Below, piece after piece: positions 1 through 11,893 of a DNA stretch of 64,000 bases. Within the stretch, counting starts at the first letter, position 1. Each line of letters opens with the position of its first letter. This DNA is from Vitrella brassicaformis. Taxonomy: Eukaryota; Sar; Vitrellaceae. The notes below the pieces were generated by a model, which saw only the letters and a program-made list of their open reading frames with translations, had not been told where the DNA came from and ran no database searches. The stretch is from assembly GCA_001179505.1 (NCBI GenBank), contig CDMY01000255.1:441962-505961 (forward strand), read 5' to 3'. The translations under genes and the position numbers were made by a program.

Positions 1-656
1 TGGTGGTCCAGAGCTCAGAGCTGAGCTTTGCACCGCCAACCCCTCGCTGCAGGCTCCGTTGGGCGATTGGCACACAGTCATACATGTAGTAAATGCGGTG
101 ACACAGGCAGACAGGCACATGAAAGGGGTGCATGCAGTCGAGCACGTGTGCCGTGGAGAACGGAGTGGGAGAAAAAACGGAATGGAGAGCTGCCTAGCGC
201 CTAGGGAGAGAGGGAGGAAGGGAGGGAATACATGTACAGGGAAGCCAACACTAGAATATAAACATCAATTCACGACTGTGCCTGGGAGCGACATCTCACC
301 GACCGCCCCCGGCTCGCTGCCCCTCCGCCCGGATGCCGGGAGGCTTTCAGGCGATGCCATGAGGCTGCGGAGCGGCTCATCTGCAACTCTGGTACTTCCC
401 GACTCACACGACTCACGGCTCGAGCGCCGATTCTCCTTTTTCCTCTTCTTCTTTTTCTTCTTCTTCTCTTTAGCGACCGTCCCCATCTCACTGACCGCAG
501 CCTCGGACTCCTGCGGACTGTCCCCATTCCCACGGCCCTTCTCAGCCGCCCCCTCGAGGGCCTCAACGCTGCACATTCGCAATGAGACACGGACATATGA
601 CAACGGGACACACGCACAACATGGAGCATTTTATGTCGTCTTTTCTGCTTGGCCGC
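1..656. other. Sequence downstream of the kinase gene; no supported gene
   Basis: No exon with a recognisable domain is visible. A pyrimidine tract at about 431-471 reads on the minus strand as a run of lysines inside an open frame of about 110 codons (265-603), rich in K, S and E. It lies just past the kinase stop codon and could be 3' UTR, a further exon after alternative splicing, or chance coding in low-complexity DNA. A second overlapping frame of similar length exists on the same strand, which argues for low complexity rather than a gene. Confidence 0.4.
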
Positions 657-3076
657 CTACTCTGTTGCGGTGAAGGATCTTCTGCTCATTGCATCTTTCA
701 GCAAGTCTTCTGGCGTCTGATGAGGCTGGCTGTCCGCCGCGTGTTCCGGCGAGACCACCTGCACCATCTTCTTGGAAGGCGTCCCCTCAAGCGGCCAGAA
801 CTCGCCAGCCAGGTCCGTCTTGAGAGCCCTCCCCTTCCCCTTTTCCCCACCTGCCCGCCTGCCATTCTCCTCGCCATTCGCCGACACCAACACCCCTTTC
901 AGCCTCTTGTCGTCGATCGTGTGGACTGTGGAAGTAGACTTGCGACGAATGAACCTCTGCATCATGGAGCTCCTTCGTCGCGAGGGTGTTGATGAGTGGC
1001 GCCGGTTCTCCGCCCCAGCTGATGTGTCGGCCCTAAAGAGGCGGTCCTTGATGCTTATCCGCCGCACCGAGCCGGGCGAGAACAAAGGCAGCCCCGATTG
1101 CCGCCGGCCCGAGCTTGTAGGAGATGCAGATGATCTCCTGCCCGCCACCTCTTTCTTCTCGTGCTTCATTTGCAGCTTCTCCAGCTTCTCTTCCACATCC
1201 TGCGCCTCCTGATGGTTGGTTGTATCGCGACAGACAGGAAGACCACCATTGATGATGTCACACGCCAGGTGTACGTCTGGCTTACACAATGCTTACCCTC
1301 TCGGCCATGGATTTCGTTCGTGACTTCTCCCTGGTAGCGGCCGCCGCCTGATCTCTGTGTAAGTACCAATGCGCGCAGACAGAATGGGAGCTGGCTATAG
1401 CTGGTGTGTTGTCTGCCTTCGTACGCGGCGGATTGCAGGACGTCCTCAGCAACGGAAAAAGCCTTAGTGCTCGAGCGCATTGGCTGCGGGGCTTCGCGAG
1501 TTGGCGGATCGAACTGCCCCTCGCCCTCTATTCCACCACTGGCGAGCTTGCGGATGAAGGGATGCTTCAACGCTGTGATACATAGCACAGGCCCAATGCC
1601 GCCGTGTCCTCGTCTCATGCATTGTGTGTGTGTACCTTCATCAGCCGTAAGTCGCTTCTCGGGATTCCGCTCGAGAAGGCTGGAGAGGAAATCAATCGTC
1701 TGAGGGGAAGGGAGACAAGGACATAGACAGACATGCAATGCCCCCATATGCAGACGCTGCGTGCACATCTTGTCCGGGCGCGTATTCACCTACCTTCTCT
1801 GAGTACGGCTTCTCCATGTTGTGGAGCGACCAGTCGATCTGGTGGCCCTCAATCTCCTTCTGCAGCACCAGCAGCAGAATATGTAGGGGGAGATGGATGG
1901 ATGGGTGTGGTCGATGGTCAGTCAGTGCATGTCTGCCTGTATGGGTGGATTCCTCACGAGTATGGCGGCTTGGTCTTCGCCGATGAATGGGTAGCGGCCG
2001 TAGAGCATCAGATACATCAACACGCCTGGCGTGATATCATAAGATGAGACAAAGCAGACATGAAATACATGCATCGTCTGTCTGCTGAATGACAGGGGAA
2101 TCCTCCTTACCGACAGCCCAGAGGTCGACCTCCACGCCGTATCTTTTCCTGGTCGATGACGCACACAACGAAGAGACAGACCCACGATACGTGTCTCACA
2201 AGTGTTCGCACACATAGCAGTCAGTACACACTTGAGGAGTTCGGGCGCCAGGTACTTGAGCGAGCCGCATGTCTCCTCCAGATGCACCCCGGGCGTCACC
2301 TTGGCAGCGATGCCGAAGTCGATCATGATTAAGGGGGAGTCGATGCTCTTCTTCTGCAGGAGGAAGTTCTCGCCCTTGATGTCTCGGTGCACGATGTTGC
2401 GCGAGTGGAGGTACTTGAGGGCGTCAAGGATCTGCCGACATCGTGCATACATGTATATGAGAGTCGATCGTCCCAGTAGGTCGGCAAAGCGCAGTCAATA
2501 TAAACATTGGGGCGGAGCGCACCTGCCGACATATCTTGGCCGCTTCCCGCTCGGTGAACTGCTTCATCTCCTTGATGAACGTCAACAGCTCCCCGCCCTC
2601 ACACTTGTCTATCACCTGGCAGCACACACACACCGGTGCGCGCCGCGCCGCGTGGTGGTCTGCCTGCGGGTCTTGCAACTTACGCCATAGACGAACTGGT
2701 GGTCCTCGTAGAGGCCGTGAAGACGGATGATGGTCGGGTGGTCTGAATGAATGAGGAAACACGACCAGGTTTTGTGTGCTTTGTGTAGTATGTCGTGCGC
2801 ACCAAGCTCAGCGAGGAAGTCGCACTCCTTCTTGAACAGCTGTGCGTGATTCCACTTGGCCCCCGGCTTCTTCTCCACAATCTTGACCGCAAAGAGTTCC
2901 CGTGTGGTCCGATGGATGCACTCACGCACTTGCCTGCACACAACACAACCATCAGCCTGGCGGACCTCTTCACATGTGAGTCATGTTTGTTACCCGAAGG
3001 CGCCCTGTCCGAGGAGCCTGCCGAGGTTGTAATCATCCCGGACGTCACGCCGACGTACGCCACACACGTTCCCCAT
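657..3076 (-). CDS. CAMK/CDPK-type Ser/Thr protein kinase with N-terminal acylation signal
   Basis: Multi-exon protein kinase. The chosen start (3074-3076) is the first ATG after an in-frame stop and gives MGNVCG, a classic N-myristoylation plus palmitoylation signal. The glycine loop follows at once (LLGQGAFG), then the VAIK-like lysine (FAVKIVEKK), hinge (DKCEGGELL), catalytic loop HRDIKGEN, MIDFGIAAK, an APE-like motif (YLAPELL), DLWAVG, and a C-lobe ending NPEKRLTADE and HPFI. All catalytic residues (K, HRD, DFG) are present, so it should be active and membrane-attached. The catalytic domain is closest to calcium-dependent or CaM kinases, yet no EF-hand follows. The tail after the domain is basic and serine-rich (several RRxS sites), ends SFTATE, and may be regulatory. 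Exon joins were made by eye; acceptor and donor phases agree at the joins I checked. Confidence 0.85.
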
Positions 3077-5535
3077 CGGAGAAGCCTTCAAGACTGGGGG
3101 CCTCTTGGGGTCAAGCTCGCCAGACGGCTTTGGGGGTCTCCATCGTTTTCCGAGATGCGTTTGTTGTTGAGGAGTATTGACAAATGGTCCCCATCATCAC
3201 CCATGCAGGCAGCACGGGAGTCCGTCATGGGCAGCACACGCACGCGTCGGCCAGACAGACACAGAGCTGCAGTCATTCAACTTCACTCGCCCGTCGTTCT
3301 GTCCGTCGTGCCTGCCATGCCTACGTACGTCGTGCGCTGTACCATCCATCCATCCAATCAGTACGTATATAGCCAGTGATCGAGTAAGAAAGACACCTTG
3401 AAGCAAGGAACTGAGTGAGGGAGTGAGGCAGTCAGGTTAAAAGCGCAGTGTCATTCATTCATCATGATGTATGAGATAGACGAGAGACACAAACAAGAAG
3501 TGGCAAGCAAGCAGGCACATCCACACAGGCAGGCAGGCAGGCAGGCAGACAAACACATGACTCGACTCGTCGGGCTCTCCGCCTTTATGCCATCCAGCCC
3601 CCTCCCCACCCCTCCCCTCCCCTCAGCTGTTAGGTAGTGCGCCAGCCTCTCCCTCCCCCTCCCCGTCCCCCCTCTCTCTGTAAAAGTGTCTGTCACACAT
3701 CAATCAACTAAACCACCGACAGAGTTGCCAGGACCATACATTCATTCACGGCCAATGGCTGGAAACACAACACCCTCACGCAATCATGCCGCTAGCTAGC
3801 TGTGGGTGTGTTCCCTCCCATAGTGGGTGGCCCTCTGCATGAGCACAAAAGAGTGAGTGAGTTTTGAGCGAGCTAGCGAGTGGGAGACCTGTGTGTGTGG
3901 TAGTGATGAATTGAATTGTTAGCACTACTGGTAGAGTGGTCTGTCAGCGTGGGTGAGTTGGCGGCTTCCCGTGGTTGTGTTGGCGCACAAGGCTGTATGT
4001 ATTTGATATTCTTATCAGTCAGTAAAGAAGTCAGGTTAGCTAAGGCAAGGCAGTCAGGTCAGGTCAGGTCAGGCAAGTCGATCGATCTGTCGGTTGGTTG
4101 GCTCGGAATGCACACACGTAGCACGGGTGCGTGCATGTCCGTTGGTCGCCTCTTCAGTCCACCAAACAGACACACACGCACATCACATACGCACACGTGC
4201 AACCCAACCAAGGCTAGGCTAGGCTAGACAGACAGACAGACAGGCAGGAAGCGGAGCGGGGGAGCGAGTGGGAAGGTTTGCAATGCAGACATACATTCAC
4301 AGCAAGCAAAGGAAAGTCACTCAGTCAGTCTGGCCATGAAAAAGAGCTGAGCCACTGGCAGGCAGGCAGGCAGGCAGGGCGGGCAGTCAGTCAGTCGTTG
4401 CGGGGTCCCCCTCCCTCCCTCCCTCATTCCACCACTCACTCGGCCACACTACGCACCCACGCACATCCATCCATCCATCCACGCACACATGACACCCATC
4501 AGTCCGCCCCCTTGTGTCTCCCTCCCTCCCTCCCTCCCTCGGTCACCCGCTTTATGGTACACGAGCTCACCCACACCATACACACAATGCGTGCAATCAA
4601 ACCAGGGAAGAGGAGGAGGAAGAGAAGGCAGTGGGACCACTAGGCAGTCAGGAGGAGGCGAAGGGACGGACATACGCGAGTGACTGGGTGAGTGGGCGGT
4701 GGGTGCGTGTCTGTCTGTCTGTCTGTCATTGCTCGCTCTCTACGCATATAGCCATTGCATCAAAAACCTGTCTGCTCGCCTGCCTGCGTCTGGCAGGCAG
4801 GCAAGGCAGACACACATCGAGAGAGACAATCAGACGAACAAGACTGACACCAACCAATGTTTGCCGCCTACCACCCACCCACCCACAGCCCCACCACACC
4901 CGCTCGCCACCCACCAATCACCTCCCCTCACCCAATCCAATCAGTCAGCCCCCCCGCCCGCCAGGAAAACATCATGCCTGCGTATCGTATATGATGTCGA
5001 TCGACGCATGCATGTACGCAGCAGTGTGCATTGATTGCATTGCATTGTTGGTGGAATGGAAAGAAACATCCCTGCCTGTGCGAAAAGTCTAGAAAGAAAG
5101 AGAGACTCGGTGGGCAGGACAGGGCAGGGCAGGGGGGAGTGGGAGGTTCGGGGGTGTGGGGGTGGGATGGGGTCGGGAGGGGCCGGTAGGTGGGCATAGT
5201 GAGTGGCAGAGAGTCGACGAGCGAGCGAGCGAGCGATCCATCTGTCCATCACACACGAACGAATCAATGGCTGGGTCAGGCATGCATCGGTCTGTCCTGT
5301 CCGCTTGCCCGTCGCCATACACACACGCGCACACGCGCACATATCATACGCACGCACGCATGAATGGATGAATGGAGGAGAGGATGCACGCCACGCCCTG
5401 TGTGTCCTGTTTGTCTGTCTGCTGATCGGTCAACCGAGCAGCCGAGCAGCCGAGCAGTCAGTCAGTCAGTCAGGATCTCAGTCAGTATCAGTATTGTGTT
5501 GTGAATATGTGTGTGGGAAGCATCTGTCTGTGTGT
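3077..5535. other. Gene-free spacer of about 2.5 kb with simple repeats
   Basis: No exon with a recognisable domain is seen on either strand. The region is made of short tandem motifs: (GGCA)n near 3528-3547 and 4362-4378, (CCCT)n near 4410-4425 and 4520-4540, (CCAT)n near 4467-4482, (GAGC)n near 5219-5235, and CA/TG runs. It separates two genes on the minus strand, so it should hold the 5' region of the kinase and the 3' region of the CK1 gene. No TATA-like box or RNA gene could be defended. Confidence 0.6.
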
Positions 5536-7643
5536 CTATGCCCGCGCCACTTCCTCCTCGTCGGACGCCTTGGGAAGCGCCCGCCTGTCCCGCTCGTCCG
5601 CCGTGTTGCGGCGGCGGTCCTTGTCATGGTGGTTTTGCTGACACACACATACACACACATCAACACACGCAGAGAGAGAGAGAGAGAGAGTGGGCGGTGT
5701 GTCGTCTCTCTCTGTGTTGTTTGTCTGTTTGCATGCTCATTTACGTAGTTGAGTATGGTCCAGTCGAAGATGAAGTCGTATTGGTATCCCTCCCGGAAGA
5801 AGAGGTCCTTGAAGAGGCGGCGCAGGTAGGCGTAGTCCGGGCGGTCCTCAAAGCGCAGGCTGCGGCAGTAGTTCAAATACGTCATGAACTCGACTATTCA
5901 ATGTATTACACACACACACACACATCAACACATCGACACATCAAACCATCAAACCATCAAACCAAACCACACAATACAAGACAAGACACACACATGCGCC
6001 GCACCGGCCTCTCGTGTGAGTGCTGCTGTGCTGTGCTGTGTGTGAGCATATCTATCATACATGGGAAGTGTTTGCAGAGTATTTCGATGGGCGTGGACAT
6101 TTTCTTCTCCATGATCTTCTCGTACTTCTCCTTCTTGGAGTTGGCCTTGAGCCCCTGCCACGGCAGACACCCACGGTTGAAGTACATCAACACGTAACCC
6201 AACGCCTCCAAATCGTCGCTGAATGCATTACACACATACCATACCATACCATACGCACACAACGCAATATGACACACATGTGTGATGTGGTGTCTGGCCG
6301 GTTGGTTGGTTGGTAGGTGTGGTTACTTACCGTCGCGACTGTTCGATTCCGAGGTGTGTGTTGATGGATGCGTATCGAGCGGTGCCGGTGAGGTTCTTGT
6401 TTTCGCGGTAGGGGATGTGCTGCTGCGTCTTGGGGTCGCGGTACTTCTTGGCCAATCCGAAATCGATGATGTACACAACCTGAGCGATGGATGCGATGCG
6501 ATGGGCCGATCGAATCGACGGACACACAACACACAACACAACACACAAGCAGGGCAGACAGAGAGGGAGGGGAGGGGAGGGCCATGATGCTGATCTTGTC
6601 GTATCGTGTCTTCTGTGTATGTCCCTCCTCCTGTCTTTCGCTCTCTCACACAGGTACGTACCTGTGCCTTCTTGCCGAGTCCGATGAGGAAGTTGTCGGG
6701 CTTGATATCGCGATGGATGAAGTTCTTGGCGTGGATGTACTCGATGCGGTTCAACTACACACACCAACACAAACATAACACAATAAATGAATAATACGCC
6801 AAACAATCGCGGGCCGGGCCGGCATGTGTGTGCGTGTGTGTGCGGTGTGTGGATGTGATGTATGTGGCCCATGTGATGTGTGTCCGCACCAACCATTTGG
6901 TCGGCGAGCATGAGTGCGGTTTTGAGTGAGAATTTGCGGTTGCAGAAGGTGAAGAGGTCCTCGAGGGAGGGGCCCAGGAGGTCAATCACCATCACGTTGT
7001 AGTCGCCCTCGATGCCGTACCAGTGAACCGTCGGAATGCCAACTGACACAGACAGACAGACAGGGGCATCACATCACACAGGGGGGGCTTCATCTTGCAA
7101 GCGTGTCCTGTGTGTGATGTGGCGGTAATGGCTTACCGCCGCCCGCGAGTATCTTATACAGTTTCGACTCATAGAGGAGCTGGGGGTGCTTGGACTTGAT
7201 CGACTCCTGACGCGCACACACGCACACATACGGGTACACCGAGACAGACAGACAGACAGACGCCACCAGACAAGCAAAACAACCAAATGAGCGACGCACG
7301 ACCCCGGCAAACGAGGCATCGTACCCGTCCTCTCTCTGTGCAACCGTGGCTGTGTCCCGTCCTGTCTTTCATCGCTGCCTGGCGTGTGCGTGTCGCTTCA
7401 CTAGGTCGGCCTTCTCTCACCAGTTTGATGGCCACCTCCTCTCCCGTAGCGATATTGGTTCCTGACAGACACGCCCAACACTCCATAGCCCCTCTCCCTC
7501 TGCACGTCGCTCCCCGCCTCCCTCCCTCCCTGGCCCATTAGCCCCAGTGTGTGTGTTCGGCTGTTACCGATATAGATGTCTCCGAATGAGCCGCCGCCGA
7601 TCTTCCGGCCGAGGCGGTACTTGCCTCCCACGCGGACCTCCAT
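5536..7643 (-). CDS. CK1: Casein kinase 1 (CK1 alpha/delta type)
   Basis: Ser/Thr kinase of the CK1 family, about 340 residues over eight or so exons. It starts [20 protein letters not shown] (glycine loop), then EEVAIKL (ATP lysine), the [10 protein letters not shown] catalytic loop, [11 protein letters not shown], the CK1-specific [13 protein letters not shown] and [11 protein letters not shown] segments, and the C-lobe [15 protein letters not shown] and QYDFIFDW. These are CK1 signatures, not generic kinase ones. After the catalytic domain a short charged tail ends DEEEVARA; the stop is at 5536-5538. The last intron (from about 5745 down to the acceptor near 5637) joins in phase 0. Family members act in the nucleus, cytosol and at membranes on acidic or primed serines. 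The tail is much shorter than in animal CK1 delta/epsilon, so little autoinhibition is expected. Confidence 0.93.
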
Positions 7644-7968
7644 CGTGAGAGCGCAACGCTACACCCGACCAACCGGAGCTACAGGGTTAAAGCACACAGT
7701 GCCAGCCAGGCCCAGCTGCCTCCAGCCGGCTCACAAACAACAAGGGGGACCCGCGACGCTCTCAAAGGGCCCTCTTCTCCCGCTCCCCCTCCGCTCTTCA
7801 CGATCGCGAGCTTTCATCTCTCTGCGAAAAGTGAAGGAGCGGAGCAGCCTTTGTCCAAGTATCCATGCTGGAGAGGAGGTCGAGAACAGCTGTCGGCACA
7901 GATAGCCCAAAGCTCTGAGCCATCGAGTGTCGTGTCGTCAACATCGCGGCCCGTCTGCCCTTCCCGTC
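7644..7968. promoter_or_regulatory. Short intergenic region between divergent CK1 and CPBP genes
   Basis: The 325 bp between the two start codons must hold both 5' UTRs and promoters of a divergent gene pair. I see no clear TATA box. An imperfect hairpin lies at 7789-7843: CTCCGCTCTTCAC pairs with GTGAAGGAGCGGAG. Confidence 0.5.
7789..7843. repeat. Imperfect inverted repeat between divergent genes
   Basis: The left arm (CTCCGCTCTTCACGATCGC, about 7789-7807) is complementary to the right arm (about 7822-7843), with one bulged base in the outer 14 pairs and a few mismatches near the loop. It lies upstream of both start codons. Its function is unknown. Confidence 0.5.
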
Positions 7969-9161
7969 ATGCGGAGCAGCAGCAGGATCCTCCCGGTCAG
8001 CTGGGCCATGGCGTTGGCGTCCATCATGGCGCCACTGAGCATCAGCAGCATCTGTGTCAGCGCCGCATGCGTCGACACAGCCCCGGTGTTTGTGCTGCAG
8101 CCATCGCGTCTGCAGCACATCAGGACCAACCAGACACTCAGAAGGCCGCAGCAGAGGGCTCACAAGCTGCTGACCTCCACACTGCGGCCGCAGCCGAGCA
8201 TTGGGGACGTCTTGTCTGCGTCTGATGGTCCCTCGGGGACGGGCGTGTCGATTCAACCTGACCACCGAGTGCCAGCTTCTTCTGGGGAAGGTGACCTCCC
8301 AGCAACACCACCAGTGGCCACTGAGTCCCACCCACTAAAGGGCCCACCTGCCACCGTGACAGCCATCTTGCTCAACAACGTGCAGTGGTATGTGCGGACA
8401 CTGGTGCTGCAGGCGACGCTCATCCCGGTGTCGTTTGCGCTGGCGTCGGTGCTGGCGATCCTGCTGGATGTGCACTGGAGCGCCAATGGGGTGCTGGCCG
8501 GGCTGGCGGGCGCCGTGCCGCTCCTGCTCTTCGATGAAGGGCTCTTCAGGTGGGTATGTGGGTGGGGTGGTACAGTCAGGACTCAGACAGACAGACAGAC
8601 AGACAGATCACCCACCGGTGATGATGCCTGCACTGCGTGTGTGCTGTGCTGTGCATGTGTGTGTGCGTGAGTGCAGGTGGGCGCGTCGTTTCAAGGTGCA
8701 TTCAGTGGAGGAGTGCGGTGAGCACACGGTGGCCATGACGACCGCCCTGTACGGCGAGAAGCGCAACCTCCCGCTGGTCATCCCCTCCGCACTCATGCTG
8801 GCTCTCGTGTCGGGCATCGGCGAGGAACTGCTCTTCAGAGGCGTACTGCAGCAGTGGTTCCAAGAGGTGCGCGCGCACGCACGCCATCCATCCATCAAAG
8901 AGAAAGTGTTGTGTGTGTGTCAATGACTGTCAGCTGACGTCGAGTGAGACGCTGGGCATGCTGCTAGGCGGTTGCGTGTTCGGCGCCTCCCACGTCTTCG
9001 GCCGCTCGCCGGTCTACGGCCTCTTGATCGCCCTGATAGGCTTCTACTTCGCGGGCTTCTACTTCCTCTCGGGCGACCTGCTGACGGCGTGCGTCGCCCA
9101 CGCGCTGTTCGACTTTGTGGCGCTCGTCAAGCTACACTGGCGGACCACTGACCAGCGGTAG
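7969..9161 (+). CDS. CPBP-family (CAAX/ABI-type) intramembrane metalloprotease
   Basis: Three exons. The first in-frame ATG is at 7969. About 120 residues rich in S, A, R and Q precede the first hydrophobic segment, which would fit an organelle-targeting presequence. Several membrane segments follow, with the three conserved motifs of this family in order: EELLFRG, FGASHVF and HALFDF (glutamates and histidines that hold the catalytic metal). Introns fall after GLFR (donor near 8549) and WFQE (donor near 8868); both joins keep the frame. The last exon ends KLHWRTTDQR with the stop at 9159-9161. The family includes eukaryotic Rce1, which trims the last three residues of prenylated CAAX proteins, and plastid or bacterial homologues with other roles. 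The HxxFD form of the third motif is more like the bacterial/plastid type. A CAAX substrate is therefore inference, although farnesyltransferase beta lies next door. Confidence 0.85.
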
Positions 9162-10683
9162 ACACGTAGACAGATAGATATAGCATGTGAGAGTCGACGG
9201 CGTCGATTAGAGGGTGGGAAGGGGAGAGAGGGGAGAGAGAGAGTGAAAGGATGGATGAGTAGGGCGAGAGTGGATGTCATTGGGACCCGATGGGATGGCC
9301 TTGCCGCCTGGTTTTTGGTCTTCGACGCGTCTTTTTCTGTCGGTTGAGAGAGCATCTCTCCTGATGGTATGGTGTGTTTGGTTCTTGCCTGGCGGCAGAT
9401 AACCAATGAGATTGGCCAATTCAGCTTGGCTGTCTTGCTCGGTTCCTTCGCTGTCAGCTGAGAAACACCCACACACACATCAGGGGGATGCATACGCTTA
9501 GTCCATCCCTATGGCACAACAGTTGAGAGACCGTCGACACATGTAGATAGCACAGCCCTCCCTGGCAGAGAGCAGCGCACGGGGCCATGTGTTGTCATCC
9601 AGTCGTGTATCGCTAGCACATCTTACAAGAGCGTCAGCGTCGTTTTGGCCCCTTGCGTCGCTCACACCGCGCATCCCTCTCTGTCTCTCTGTCTCTTGTG
9701 TATCTCAGAAAGGGGGTTCAGTTTTGTTTTCCTTTCGTCCGTTTTGTTTTGCCTCGGCGTGTGTGCTGTGTGTACTGTATTGTATGCTATGTAGATACGA
9801 TGCTAAGAGAGTGTCTGACGGGGGCGGGGCTGAGGGCGACTGAATGGATGGATGGATGAGCAAATGGACGGGTGGATGGGTGTGTTCATGTGGATAACAT
9901 CAATCAAGCCTCCCCCGCAATGCAACCCACTCGCTATGTATTGCCCGCTATTACATGTATACATACGTGTGGTGCAATGCAAGGAGTGTATATTAGCTAG
10001 TGTCTTGTTCACTGTCTGCGCGGCGAGAGACGAGACAGTGAATTGGCGGGTACTTGCGTGTTTCTTGCTCCACAAATACACAGCACGCTGTGTGACTAGA
10101 TAGATATACTACTAGTGGTTGCTATGCGTGTACAGCCAGAGGGGGGGGGCAGGCGGTGTATGGCGTGTACCTGTTATGTCCGACTGGCCGGACGGCTGCC
10201 AGTGCGTCAAGCTGATATCTATCGCGAGCTGATGGTTGGTAGCCCTCGGTTGCGAGCGGGCTTTCACAGTGCGTCGGGATCGCATCACGTTTGATTCCGG
10301 CGCACTTGGCGGCCCGACCGTATCAGCGGGCTTCAGCCTGGCCCATGCATCCGTGCAGAAACAGCAGCTAGAATGGACCGCCTGTGTTGATGGACAGACA
10401 AGAGGCTCATCCCGTGTCTGTCTGTTTGTCGTTCTGTACAGTTAAATAAGTCACATAGTACACACACCATGCACGGCGCGCGGGCCATGAGTTCGTCTAT
10501 AAGCCACCAACGAAGAGCAAACACGCCGTGCAATCACTCAAGGTGTGAACTCAATTGGCTGGCGGCTGCTCTCCCGCCTCACCGGCGTGCAGGTGACCTT
10601 CTCTTGCGCCATGTCAGAGTGGATCACCAGCAAACTGCGGAGGCGGCAAAACAACTGCCAGAGGACGCCACACCTGCCCTCAC
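9162..10683. other. Convergent spacer, about 1.5 kb, no gene seen
   Basis: This region lies between the 3' ends of the protease (+) and farnesyltransferase (-) genes. It contains a small hairpin (GAGAG/CTCTC near 9345-9359), a G run near 10140, GGAT repeats near 9845-9860 and TTTTG-rich DNA near 9720-9750. Open frames here have no recognisable domain. I looked for tRNA-like clover-leaf elements around 10230-10330 and found none convincing. Confidence 0.5.
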
Positions 10684-11858
10684 TCAGCTGGTTCCCCTAC
10701 TATCGATGATCTCCTCCACACGCCCATCCTCCACACCACCACCACCAACACTCGACGATTCCGCCAGCGTCAGCATCTCGTGGTAGGCCGTCACACCCGC
10801 CCCTTCTCTGCCCTTGTGGCCTTCTGCCGTGGTGAAGGGCGGCTGAGCGGCGAAGAAGTCCCTGGCCATGCGGACCTTGTCGAAGCGCACGTTGTAGAAC
10901 CTGTCAGTGGGGGCGAGGCGGTTGTCGGGGTGGCCCGTGACCTCCTGACGGCCGGAGGGGCCGTGCTGACGGAGCCACAGAGACATGGGAGGTAGGCTGG
11001 TATGCAGGCAGGCATGCAGGCAGGGTACCTGGCTGAGTGAGGTGCCACTGAGGGCATAGGCGGTGTGGTAGAAGTCTGGAGGCCTGCAGACAGACAGACA
11101 GACAGACAGACAGAAAGGGACAGGTGGGCGTGGGTGGCATGGCGTATGTGAGTGACTGCATGCCCATGCCCAGGCTGGGCAAGACTGTCTGTCGTGTCGA
11201 TCAGCTCAGCTTACTTGCCAGGTTTGTCTCTGAGGAGCCCCCGGGGGTCTTGACAGCACAGGAAGACATAAAACTGGTCAACACAACCATCAGTGAGTGA
11301 CACACACACACACACAGACAACAGCCGCATGTGTGTCTTGCTTGTGTCTGCAGGCAGGTGTCTGTACGCACCGACCGACCTGTAGGGCCATAGGGCTTAT
11401 CCAATAGTGCGACGGAGGCACATACTCCCCACACTGACCATTGACCGAACCAGTCAACCAACCAACACATGGATGAACGAACGAACGGGTGGATGAGTGA
11501 GTGGTGATGTGATGTGCTGTGCTGGGGTGTGGTGTGGTGCATAGGACATACACACCTGCCTCAACGCCTCGTGGACCACGGGAAGGATGCCACCCTGACA
11601 GAAGATGGATGCCGTGTCTGTGCGAGCATGGCTATGCATTCATTCGGTCCGCCTTTCTGTCTGTCTGTCTGCCTGACTGACTGACCAGCCAGAACGAGTA
11701 GCACGAGTCCACCAGCTTGTTGGTCCGGCCCTGGAAATGCACATCAGATCCAGAATCGCACCGGCGTCTGTGGCCTTTCTTTCCCCCGTGTGTGAGTGAA
11801 TTAAATTTGTGACCTGGAAGCCCCCTTCGACGCTCATCTGCCGGTGACACGCCCAATC

Positions 11859-11893
<35 letters not shown>

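Noticed and set aside
4200-5400. CRISPR-like regular repeats (GGCA, CCAT, GAGC, GACA units)
   Set aside because: Units are 2-4 bp microsatellites without unique spacers, in a eukaryotic genome.
10236-10330. tRNA-like segment with GTTTGATTCC resembling a T loop
   Set aside because: No acceptor stem or anticodon arm can be formed around it.
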